Below are positions 46,120-52,478 of a stretch of 64,000 nt of DNA, one piece after another. The notes below the pieces were generated by a model. The model searched no databases. It was given only the letters and a program-made list of their open reading frames with translations, and was not told the origin of the DNA. The DNA is taken from positions 4,789,501 through 4,853,500 of the forward strand of contig NZ_CP126980.1 in the NCBI RefSeq assembly GCF_030252345.1, given 5' to 3'. The position numbers were made by a program, and so were the translations under genes. Positions within the stretch are counted from its first letter, which is position 1; every line of letters starts with the position of its first letter. This DNA is from Actinoplanes oblitus. Its GTDB lineage: Bacteria > Actinomycetota > Actinomycetes > Mycobacteriales > Micromonosporaceae.

Positions 46120-46135
46120 CACCTTCGCAAAGGTG
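46120..46135. promoter_or_regulatory. Palindrome CACCTT-CGCA-AAGGTG upstream of NRPS2, candidate operator
   Basis: A perfect 6+6 bp inverted repeat with a 4-base spacer, centred about 47 bases before the NRPS2 start codon. It shares its core ACCTT-N4-AAGGT with the palindrome in front of halogenase 1 (12306-12321), which suggests one regulator acts on both transcription units. Confidence 0.45.
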
Positions 46136-46166
46136 ACTGGGGAAACTCTGGACGACAGCGATCGGG

Positions 46167-47096
46167 TCAGCGGCGATGTGCCGCCGGCGTGACGTCGAGC
46201 CCGGTGATCGCCTCGGAGCGTGCCCAGAGTCGTCGTGCGAGGTCCAGGTCGGTGGCCGGGCCGGCGAGTTTCTCGAAGGTCGGCCTGGCGGGGCGGAACG
46301 GCCGGCCCGGGCCGATGTGCCGGCCGGTGGGCGCGGCGGTCTCGGTGGCGGCGTAGAGGATCGGGGTCACCGCTTCGTCGATGGGGCGGCGCAGGACGAG
46401 TCCCAGGACCGTGCCGACGATCCGGTCCAGCGGGGGCGCCTCGCGGTCGAGGCGGGTCTTGGCCATGCCGGGATGGGCGAGCAGGCTGCGCACCGGCGAT
46501 CCGGCCTCGCGCAGCCGGCGGTCGAGTTCCAGGGCGAACAGCACGTTGGCGAGTTTGGACCTGGCGTAGGCGCGGCCGGGTGAGTAGCCGCGTTCGGCGG
46601 CGAGATCGTCCGGGTCGAGGTGGCCGATGCGGTAGAGGCCGGAGCCGACGGTGACCACGACCGGGTCGCGTCCGGCGCTCAGCCGGTCCAGCAGCAGGGC
46701 GGTCAGGGCGAAGTGGCCGAGGTGGTTGGTGGCCAGCTGGCTTTCGACGCCCTGCGGGCTGAGTCGCCGCGGCACGTTGCCGATGCCACCGTTGTTGATC
46801 AGCGCGTCGACGGTGACGGCGTCGGCGCGCAGGCCCTCGGCGAACGCGTGCACGTTGTCGAGGTCGAGCAGGTCCACGTGCCGGATCCGCAGATCGGCTG
46901 CCGGGTGCTCGGCGATCAGCTGGTCCCGGACGAGGCCGGCCTTCTCGGTGTCCCGGACCGCCATGATCACCCGGCCACCGCGGGCGGCGAGGTGACGGGT
47001 GATCGCTGCGCCGAGGCCGCTGCTGGCGCCGGTGACGACGAAGGTGCGGCCGGTCTGGTCGGCGAGGTCGGCGAGGGTCCAGTCGACGGCTTCCAT
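46167..47096 (-). CDS. Short-chain dehydrogenase/reductase (retinol dehydrogenase-like)
   Basis: A 309-residue SDR with the cofactor motif TGASSGLG, the structural NNGG motif and the catalytic YARSK (Tyr and Lys). It resembles the widespread actinobacterial oxidoreductases annotated as light-dependent protochlorophyllide reductase or retinol dehydrogenase homologues; the real substrate is unknown. It is divergent from the TetR gene at 47178 across two palindromes and looks like that regulator's target rather than part of the biosynthetic cluster. ATG 47096 follows GGAGG. The long frame extension upstream overlaps the TetR gene and is discarded. Confidence 0.9.
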   Translation of the reverse strand: MEAVDWTLADLADQTGRTFVVTGASSGLGAAITRHLAARGGRVIMAVRDTEKAGLVRDQLIAEHPAADLRIRHVDLLDLDNVHAFAEGLRADAVTVDALINNGGIGNVPRRLSPQGVESQLATNHLGHFALTALLLDRLSAGRDPVVVTVGSGLYRIGHLDPDDLAAERGYSPGRAYARSKLANVLFALELDRRLREAGSPVRSLLAHPGMAKTRLDREAPPLDRIVGTVLGLVLRRPIDEAVTPILYAATETAAPTGRHIGPGRPFRPARPTFEKLAGPATDLDLARRLWARSEAITGLDVTPAAHRR

Positions 47097-47114
47097 GGGG
47101 CCTCCAAGGTTAAG

Positions 47115-47129
47115 CGGATGACTTATCCG
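47115..47129. promoter_or_regulatory. Palindromic operator 1 (CGGAT-N5-ATCCG)
   Basis: A perfect 5+5 bp inverted repeat with a 5-base spacer between the divergent SDR and TetR genes, 18 bases from the SDR start. The half-site CGGAT recurs in the second palindrome at 47148. Confidence 0.5.
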
Positions 47130-47147
47130 ATTGAAGGCCAGCGGAAG

Positions 47148-47162
47148 CGGATTGTCAATCCG
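47148..47162. promoter_or_regulatory. Palindromic operator 2 (CGGATT-N3-AATCCG)
   Basis: A perfect 6+6 bp inverted repeat with a 3-base spacer, 15 bases before the TetR start. Together with the site at 47115 it fits autoregulation and SDR repression by the adjacent TetR protein. Confidence 0.5.
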
Positions 47163-47177
47163 GTTGGGTAGAGTGGC

Positions 47178-47759
47178 GTGGTGACTCCGCAGCTTCGCGC
47201 CGACGCCGCCCGCAATCGTGAACAACTGCTGGCGACAGCGCGCGGTGCGATGGCCGAGGGCGACCTGGCTCTGCAGCTCAACGACATCGCCCGGCGGGCG
47301 GGGGTGGGTGTCGGGACGGCCTACCGGCACTTCCCGACCCGTCGGGCGCTCGTCGAGGCACTCGCCGACCACTGCTTCACCACGCTGGTCGAGCAAGCTC
47401 GCGGCGCGAGTCGCCACGAGGACCCCTGGACCGCGGTCGAGCTCCTGCTGCGTGCTCTCCTGCTCGGACAGCTGACTGACCCCGCCTTCGCCGAGGTCAT
47501 CGCGACCGGCCCGGATCAGGACGCCGTCGCCCGCACCACCACCCATCGCGAGGAGTTCATGGCGTCGGCTCGTGCTGTGCTCGACCGCGCCCAGCGGGCC
47601 GGCTGCGTGCGCCCCGACCTCTCTCAGGACGACCTGCACCGCCTGGTCTGCGGCACCGCGTTCGCCCTGCGCATCGGGGCGGATCCGACCGGCCGGCTCG
47701 AGCTCTACCTGCGCGTACTCCTCGACGGCATCCACGCCGGACGACCGGCCCGGTCGTGA
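47178..47759 (+). CDS. TetR-family regulator, divergent from the SDR
   Basis: A 193-residue TetR regulator. The N-terminal segment NREQLLATARGAMAEG and the helix-turn-helix LNDIARRAGVGVGTAYRHFP are standard, followed by a TetR_C-type ligand domain with LLRALLLGQL. Two adjacent GTG codons (47178 and 47181) can both serve as start; there is no clear Shine-Dalgarno, so the message may be nearly leaderless. Gene orientation and the two palindromes in the 81-base gap suggest it represses itself and the SDR. Confidence 0.9.
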   Translation: MVTPQLRADAARNREQLLATARGAMAEGDLALQLNDIARRAGVGVGTAYRHFPTRRALVEALADHCFTTLVEQARGASRHEDPWTAVELLLRALLLGQLTDPAFAEVIATGPDQDAVARTTTHREEFMASARAVLDRAQRAGCVRPDLSQDDLHRLVCGTAFALRIGADPTGRLELYLRVLLDGIHAGRPARS

Positions 47760-47828
47760 AGCGCGGCCTGGGCGGTCCGCCTTCTCGCTGGTGCGGATGC
47801 TCGGTGATCGGCGGTGGCGGGCGTCGCG

Positions 47829-48083
47829 TCAGCACTCGGCGGCTCCGGCGCTGAGGTCGCCGGCGTGGTGGCGCCCCAGCGGCCGGGACCCGAGCAGGCG
47901 CTGCTGGCGGGCCCGGGCCGCCCACCAGCGCTGCGGCCCGGCGATGTGGTGGACCGTGCGGTGGCCGAGATCGAGCAGGTGGCGGGTCAGCGCGGTGGCG
48001 GGGACGACGGGACCGTCGGGGCGCCGAGCGGGGTGCTGTCTGCCGCTTCCTTGGCGGTGTGGGATCGGCCGGCGTCCGGACAC
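47829..48083 (-). pseudogene. Remnant of a LacI-family effector domain
   Basis: The 373-base stretch 47760-48132 has no intact gene. On the minus strand an 84-codon frame contains TRHLLDLGHRTVHHIAGP followed by RWWAARARQQRL and GDLSAGAA, which is the characteristic order of a LacI-type periplasmic-binding effector domain (LLDLGHRRIAHIAGP, then the Arg-rich helix and GDWSAESGY). The helix-turn-helix and the rest of the domain are missing and the frame ends abruptly, so I read it as a decayed fragment. A short expressed ORF is unlikely. Confidence 0.45.
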
Positions 48084-48132
48084 CTGATCGCGTCCGGAGG
48101 CGGGCGTCGTCCTGTCGCGGCAGCGGGTGCGG

Positions 48133-48768
48133 TCACGTGCCTTTCAGTCCGAGCACCCCCGCGACGGTGCGGACGGCCAGCGTTTCGAGGTACGGCGTCG
48201 GGGTGGGCGGCGTCTGCTCGTCGAACGCCCGGCTGGCCAGTCCGATGAAAAGTCCTTCGAGCGCGCCCAGTAAGGCGGTCGCGAGTACCTCGGCCGGCGT
48301 GTCGGTGGTGATCGAACCCGCCCCCTGCCCGTCCGCGACGAGGTCGCGGCAGCGCTCGATGAGCAACGCGTACGTCCGTTCCACCTCGCGCCCGACCGGA
48401 TGGTCTTGGCCGGCGAAGCTCATCCGCAGGGCGATCAGCACGCGTGCCACGTCGCGGCGGCTGAAGGCGGCCTGGCCGCGGGCCAGCACCAGAAGCGCCG
48501 CAACCGGGTCCCGCTCCTCGGTGACCAGGGCGCCGACCTCCCGCAGCCAGGTGTCACGAGTCCACTCGATCACCGCGAGGATGAGGTCGTTCTTGTCGGT
48601 GAACTGGTGGTACAGGGCGCCGCGGGTGAAGCCGGCGGAGCTGGCCACCCGTGCGAGGTTGAACTGTCCGTACCCGTAGCGGGACAGCTCGACGGCCGAG
48701 GCTTCCAGCAGAGCCTGGCGGGTGCGCTCCCGGCGCTCGGCCTGGGTGAGCCGGTCGGGCCGCCTCAT
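48133..48768 (-). CDS. TetR-family regulator
   Basis: A 211-residue TetR regulator with the helix-turn-helix FNLARVASSAGFTRGALYHQF and a ligand domain ending TVAGVLGLKG. ATG 48768 overlaps the stop of the upstream DUF2867-like gene (ATGA), so the two form an operon. The perfect 9+9 bp palindrome at 49254-49281, upstream of that operon, is its likely operator. The longer in-frame ORF reaching 49092 runs antisense-like through the neighbouring gene and is not used. Confidence 0.92.
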   Translation of the reverse strand: MRRPDRLTQAERRERTRQALLEASAVELSRYGYGQFNLARVASSAGFTRGALYHQFTDKNDLILAVIEWTRDTWLREVGALVTEERDPVAALLVLARGQAAFSRRDVARVLIALRMSFAGQDHPVGREVERTYALLIERCRDLVADGQGAGSITTDTPAEVLATALLGALEGLFIGLASRAFDEQTPPTPTPYLETLAVRTVAGVLGLKGT

Positions 48769-49226
48769 CCGGGTTGCTCCTGGCCGGCGACGATCCGCAT
48801 CGCGATCCGGCGATGGCGCGGGCCGATGAGCCGCCACACCAGGCGGGCCAGCACCGGCCGGTTGAAGAAGAGCACCGTGGTGAGCGTACGCCGAGTCGGT
48901 GCCACCTGACGCCCCACCATGACCGCCCGCAGCAGCCGCAGTGAGGTTTCGAGCCGGACCACCTCGGCGGTGGACTCGACGATGCGCAGCCCGGCGATCT
49001 GGCCCGGCCGCGTGTCGCCCGGGCGGAAACCCAGCAGCCGGACGACGCGCTTCACCGACGGGGGAAAGGCGGCGAACCCGTCTCGCACCCACTGCTCCGG
49101 CGAGCGCTGGTCCGGCTCGGCCAACCGCGCCTCGAAAGCGTCCGAGTAGTCACCGGCTCGAGCCAAGGCGACCGGATCCGTCACCGCGACCCGGCGTACC
49201 ACGCGACCGCCATTTTGCAGGTCCAT
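48765..49226 (-). CDS. DUF2867-like protein
   Basis: A 153-residue protein I place in the DUF2867-like group from the pattern DYSDAFE near the N-terminus, WVRDGFAAFPP, AEVVRLETSLRLLRAVMVGR and a C-terminal FFNRPVLARLVWRLIGPRHRR. These proteins have no established function and are often next to TetR regulators or oxidoreductases. ATG 49226 follows GGAGG at 6 bases; upstream in-frame codons overlap the operator. It is co-transcribed with the downstream TetR gene. Confidence 0.7.
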   Translation of the reverse strand: MDLQNGGRVVRRVAVTDPVALARAGDYSDAFEARLAEPDQRSPEQWVRDGFAAFPPSVKRVVRLLGFRPGDTRPGQIAGLRIVESTAEVVRLETSLRLLRAVMVGRQVAPTRRTLTTVLFFNRPVLARLVWRLIGPRHRRIAMRIVAGQEQPG

Positions 49227-49253
49227 CCCGCACCTCCCTGTTCGTCGAGCATA

Positions 49254-49281
49254 CTTACATACATGCACGCACGTATGTAAG
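49254..49281. promoter_or_regulatory. 9+9 bp palindrome CTTACATAC-N10-GTATGTAAG, TetR-type operator
   Basis: Perfect inverted arms (49254-49262 and 49273-49281) spaced by 10 bases lie 28 bases upstream of the DUF2867-like start and about 106 bases before the divergent molybdopterin oxidoreductase. Size and composition match operators of TetR/AcrR repressors; the TetR gene at 48133-48768 is the obvious ligand. It is AT-rich relative to its surroundings. Confidence 0.65.
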
Positions 49282-49387
49282 AGGAGTGGGGGATGAGACT
49301 CGTGCCATCTGAAGATCAGTTGCCGGGTGCGGACGTTGTACTGTCATCCGCTGACGCAGGCCGGCACCGTCAGGTGAAGGGGTACGC

Positions 49388-50071
49388 ATGATGCGCTACT
49401 GGCCGCGGCGCGCCGCCGGGCTGCCGCCGGGGCAACGCCTCCTGGCGGAGATGCCCCGATTCAGCGATCTGCCCCACCTTCCTCCGCCCGCCATGCCGGT
49501 TGAGCCCCGACTGGAGATCAGGTACGAAGGCGAACTGGTCGCCGTTCTGACCTCCGCTGACCTGCTGGCGCTCGGACCGCGCGAATTTACGGCTGACTTC
49601 CACTGCGTCACGACGTGGTCGGTGACGGGGCTGGTGTGGACCGGCGTTCCACTGCGCGATGTTCTCGCCTCGGTGGGGATGTCAAACGCGCCCGCACCGT
49701 ACCTGGTGGCCCGTGCCGGCGACCGTCGTAAGGCCGCCTTCACCTGGGAGGACGCCGTCGCCGACAACGTCCTCCTGGCGACCCGTCTCAACGGCGCCGT
49801 CCTCGACGACAGGCACGGTGCTCCGCTGCGGCTCGTGTCCCCCAGTCAGTACGGCTACAAGAGCGTCAAGCACCTCATCGCCCTGGATCTGCGCGCGGAA
49901 CAGCCCCGGGTCATGTCGAAGGAGCACCTTCGCGCTCGCGTCGCCCTCGAGGAACGGCACCCGCGACTGCCGAGTGCGGTGGTGAGACTGCCGTACCGGA
50001 TGATGATCGCCCCGACCGCGTACCTGGCCGAGCGAGCGCTGAGCCATCGTCGAACCCGTCAGCGGCCCTGA
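49388..50071 (+). CDS. Molybdopterin-dependent oxidoreductase (sulfite oxidase-like fold)
   Basis: A 227-residue protein of the oxidoreductase molybdopterin-binding domain family (YedY/MsrP and sulfite oxidase relatives). The candidate Mo-ligand cysteine lies in DFHCVTTWSVTG, followed by WTGVPLRDVL and APLRLVSPSQYGYKSVKHL, all typical. It has no signal peptide or heme domain and is therefore probably cytoplasmic; the substrate is unknown. It is divergent from the DUF2867/TetR operon across the palindrome at 49254. The start can be either of two adjacent ATG codons at 49388 and 49391. Confidence 0.88.
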   Translation: MMRYWPRRAAGLPPGQRLLAEMPRFSDLPHLPPPAMPVEPRLEIRYEGELVAVLTSADLLALGPREFTADFHCVTTWSVTGLVWTGVPLRDVLASVGMSNAPAPYLVARAGDRRKAAFTWEDAVADNVLLATRLNGAVLDDRHGAPLRLVSPSQYGYKSVKHLIALDLRAEQPRVMSKEHLRARVALEERHPRLPSAVVRLPYRMMIAPTAYLAERALSHRRTRQRP

Positions 50072-50239
50072 TCACCTCCGTGGCCGCGAAGTCATCGAGA
50101 ACACGAAAGGGTGACCGCTTTAGGCTTCTTATGGCTTTCAGGACTTTGGTCCCTGTCATTCGCCGCCGATAGCGGCAAAGCTGAGGGTGAGCATGCGGTC
50201 ACCGCATGAGAGCTTCATCGTGATCACGTGGAGGAGACC

Positions 50240-50740
50240 ATGACATCCGCGCTCACCGCACCGCCCGCGCCGAGTGACGGCCGTGGCCCTCGCCCAGGTC
50301 CCAGGACGGTTCATTTCCCCGCCGGCGCACCCGGCGGTACCGGCGGGTCGATCGTGGTAGCCGCCGTCGACGACGACGACAACGCGGCCGTGGTGCTCAG
50401 CTACGCCGCGACCCGAGCCCGCGAGTTCGGCGTACCCCTGCGCGCCGTCCACGTCTGGGGCCGGGCCGGCGAACGGATCCCCGACGCGGACCTGTTGCTG
50501 ACCTGCCTGCTGTACGACTGCCTCCCCGAGGCCGAGGCGTCGGCGGCCGAGCGGGAGATCCTGCACGACGACCCGGTGCCGGCCCTCGCCGCCCTGAGCC
50601 GAGAGGCGCTGTTGCTGGTGGTGTCGGCCTCCAGCGCCGCGGTCACGGCCGACCGGCCGCTCGGCGACACCGCTCACGGGCTGGCCGGGCGTACCGCGTG
50701 CCCGCTCGTCGTGGTCGCACCGCGACAACGTCGTCGTTGA
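50240..50740 (+). CDS. Universal stress protein (UspA family)
   Basis: A 166-residue protein with one Usp domain: the opening strand SIVVAAVDDDDNAAVVLSYA, the RAVHVW strand, and a C-terminal DRPLGDTAHGLAGRTACPLVVVAP. The G-2x-G-9x-G(S/T) ATP loop is not convincing, so nucleotide binding is doubtful. ATG 50240 follows GGAGGAG; an in-frame GTG at 50228 would add 4 residues. It stands alone. Confidence 0.85.
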   Translation: MTSALTAPPAPSDGRGPRPGPRTVHFPAGAPGGTGGSIVVAAVDDDDNAAVVLSYAATRAREFGVPLRAVHVWGRAGERIPDADLLLTCLLYDCLPEAEASAAEREILHDDPVPALAALSREALLLVVSASSAAVTADRPLGDTAHGLAGRTACPLVVVAPRQRRR

Positions 50741-50958
50741 GGTGACCGATTCGGCTGGACGCGCGGGAGGGGCTGCTCGGCCCGGCACCGCGGTCCGCGG
50801 CGGCTTCCGGAGAGTGATTCAGGTGTCGCCGGGGGCCGCGGTCGGGAACAGCCGTTGACCGGCGCCGACGATGGTCGCGCGGCGCTCGGCGGGAAACGCT
50901 CCGCGTCATCGTGTCCGGGACGCCTTCGGCCGCGGCCCGAGCCCCGACGGAACGCGGA

Positions 50959-51444
50959 TCAGGCCCTCCGTCCAGGGCGGCCCCGAGCATCGTCGTCGAC
51001 CTCCGCGCCGGCGCGAAGTTGGGCGCGGGTACGCATCAGGATCCTGCCCAGCATGTTCTTTCCGGCGCCGGTCCGTCCTCTGCCCCAGTAGTGGTCGGTG
51101 TCGGTGTCCTCGACGATCGCCGCATCGCCGGTGCCCAGCAGAACGGCACGGATGTCGGCGTGGGCACGGAATTTGGCCAGCACCGCACGGCGCATCACGT
51201 CGTCCCTGACCCGTACCCAGTCCCGGCGCAGCGGCCGGCTCCGGTCACGGCCCAGCTCGGCGGCACGCAGCGGATCGGGCGCCCGGCGGACGACGTCGGC
51301 GTGGCGGGTACCGGCGAACTTCTGAGCCTGGAAATAGTGCTCGGCGGTGGGCCACCAGCACTCATCGAGGTCGAACCCGTGGGTGGAGAAGTTGGAGAAG
51401 CAGCCGTACGGGACCTCGTCGGCGCCGTAGAAGTAGATCGTCAC
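50959..51444 (-). CDS. NADAR-domain protein (YbiA-like)
   Basis: A 161-residue NADAR protein. Core motifs are FSNFSTHGFDL, WPTAEHYFQAQKF and the C-terminal DHYWGRGRTGAGKNMLGRILM. Characterised members are N-glycosidases: some act on riboflavin intermediates (YbiA/RibX) and others reverse DNA guanine ADP-ribosylation in conflict with DarT-type toxins. No DarT-like gene was found beside it. The next operon encodes a restriction-like protein, so a defence role is conceivable but not shown. Start ATG 51444. Confidence 0.9.
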   Translation of the reverse strand: MTIYFYGADEVPYGCFSNFSTHGFDLDECWWPTAEHYFQAQKFAGTRHADVVRRAPDPLRAAELGRDRSRPLRRDWVRVRDDVMRRAVLAKFRAHADIRAVLLGTGDAAIVEDTDTDHYWGRGRTGAGKNMLGRILMRTRAQLRAGAEVDDDARGRPGRRA

Positions 51445-51806
51445 CTGAACCTCGAGCGGTGGTCGTGAGCGCTGAACCGTGCCACGGACCTCGCTGAACA
51501 GACAACCGGAATTCGCCGGCCGGGCGGGTCAGGCCGGACCGTCGGCACCCCGGACGGTCGGGTCGTGGGAGTCGCCGCCAATGGTGGCGGCTGCTATCGG
51601 GCGTGCCGATGAAATGAGCGGATTCGGAGTCCGAAATCGTCGGATGACGGGATGCGCGGTGTCTCTGTCGAAGGTTGACGCGGAACACCGATAGCACGTG
51701 TAAGGATTGATCGGAATGGATTGTGCCTGTCGCGCTGCCGACAGTGCCGGCCTTCGTGCATGTGTTTATCATCCGAGAGGAATTCGGATTGAGGAGGCGA
51801 TGCGCG
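51445..51806 (+). other. 362-base intergenic region ahead of the defence-like operon
   Basis: No gene is seen here. The last 150 bases are less GC-rich than the neighbourhood. A TTGACG hexamer at 51675-51680 followed 18 bases later by TGTAAG, with TAAGGAT just beyond, is a possible promoter for the gene at 51807, but the -10 match is poor. GAGGAGG at 51791-51797 is the Shine-Dalgarno of that gene. An open frame from 51723 extends the gene N-terminally but lacks a ribosome site and was not used. Confidence 0.4.
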
Positions 51807-52469
51807 ATGGATTCGGAGACCCTCGTCGCGGAGTTCGGAAAAGATCCGAACTCCGTGTTTGTCGACATCATCCGGACGTCGCCCGAGCCGATTCCCGCTC
51901 AGCTAATCAAAAAACGGCTGGTCGACGCGGGCATGAAGAAAGGGGACATTGATCGCCACTGGAAACGGATCCAGCGCGTGATCGCCCTGCACCCGCAGAT
52001 CGGTGTGGCGAACCGGAAATACGAGTGGCTCGCCGAGCGCCGGTCGGCGCGGAGTTCACTCGATCTGCTGGCCGGCCGCCTCGACGCGAGGCAGCCCCGG
52101 TGGCTGACCACCGCATGGACGCGGCACGTCGCGGACGCCCTGGATCGGGCCGTGCCCGCCGCCGGCTGGGCCGAACACCAGTTTCAGCAGGCCCGGCTGG
52201 TCGCCGGGCTGGCCGTGGCGGTCGAGAAGCTGCAGGCGGCCGGTGCTCCCTTCGCCGAAGTGATCGAGCTTCTCGCCGAGGAGTCCAGGCGGAAGCGGCT
52301 TTGGCGGGTGGGCGAGCCGGGCGATACCGTCCCGTTCGATCCGGAGGCGCACGAGGCCGAGCCGGAGGCACCCGAGCCCGGCACAGCGGTGCGGGTGGTT
52401 CGTCCGGGTTATGTCTGGCGCGGCAGCGGTAAGCAGCTGGTGGCGGCCAAAGCTACCGTAACCCTATAA
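51807..52469 (+). CDS. Winged-helix plus GrpE-like protein of a two-gene conflict operon
   Basis: A 220-residue protein of unknown function. Residues about 10-70 look like a winged helix (VFVDIIRTSPEPIPAQLIKKRL, then HWKRIQRVIALHPQI). About 95-160 are helical. The C-terminus matches the beta-domain of GrpE nucleotide-exchange factors: DTVPFDPEAHEAE, a spacer, then GTAVRVVRPGYVW and a final strand. No DnaK is encoded nearby. It ends 9 bases before the DUF262-RAMA gene with no terminator between them, and that gene lacks its own good Shine-Dalgarno, so the two are probably coupled. ATG 51807 follows GAGGAGG. The GrpE call is by pattern only. Confidence 0.6.
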   Translation: MDSETLVAEFGKDPNSVFVDIIRTSPEPIPAQLIKKRLVDAGMKKGDIDRHWKRIQRVIALHPQIGVANRKYEWLAERRSARSSLDLLAGRLDARQPRWLTTAWTRHVADALDRAVPAAGWAEHQFQQARLVAGLAVAVEKLQAAGAPFAEVIELLAEESRRKRLWRVGEPGDTVPFDPEAHEAEPEAPEPGTAVRVVRPGYVWRGSGKQLVAAKATVTL

Positions 52470-52478
52470 GCGACCGCC

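Noticed and set aside
47814..48248. Plus-strand frame of 144 codons downstream of the TetR gene
   Set aside because: It overlaps the LacI remnant and the start of the next real gene antisense; composition is shadow-like.
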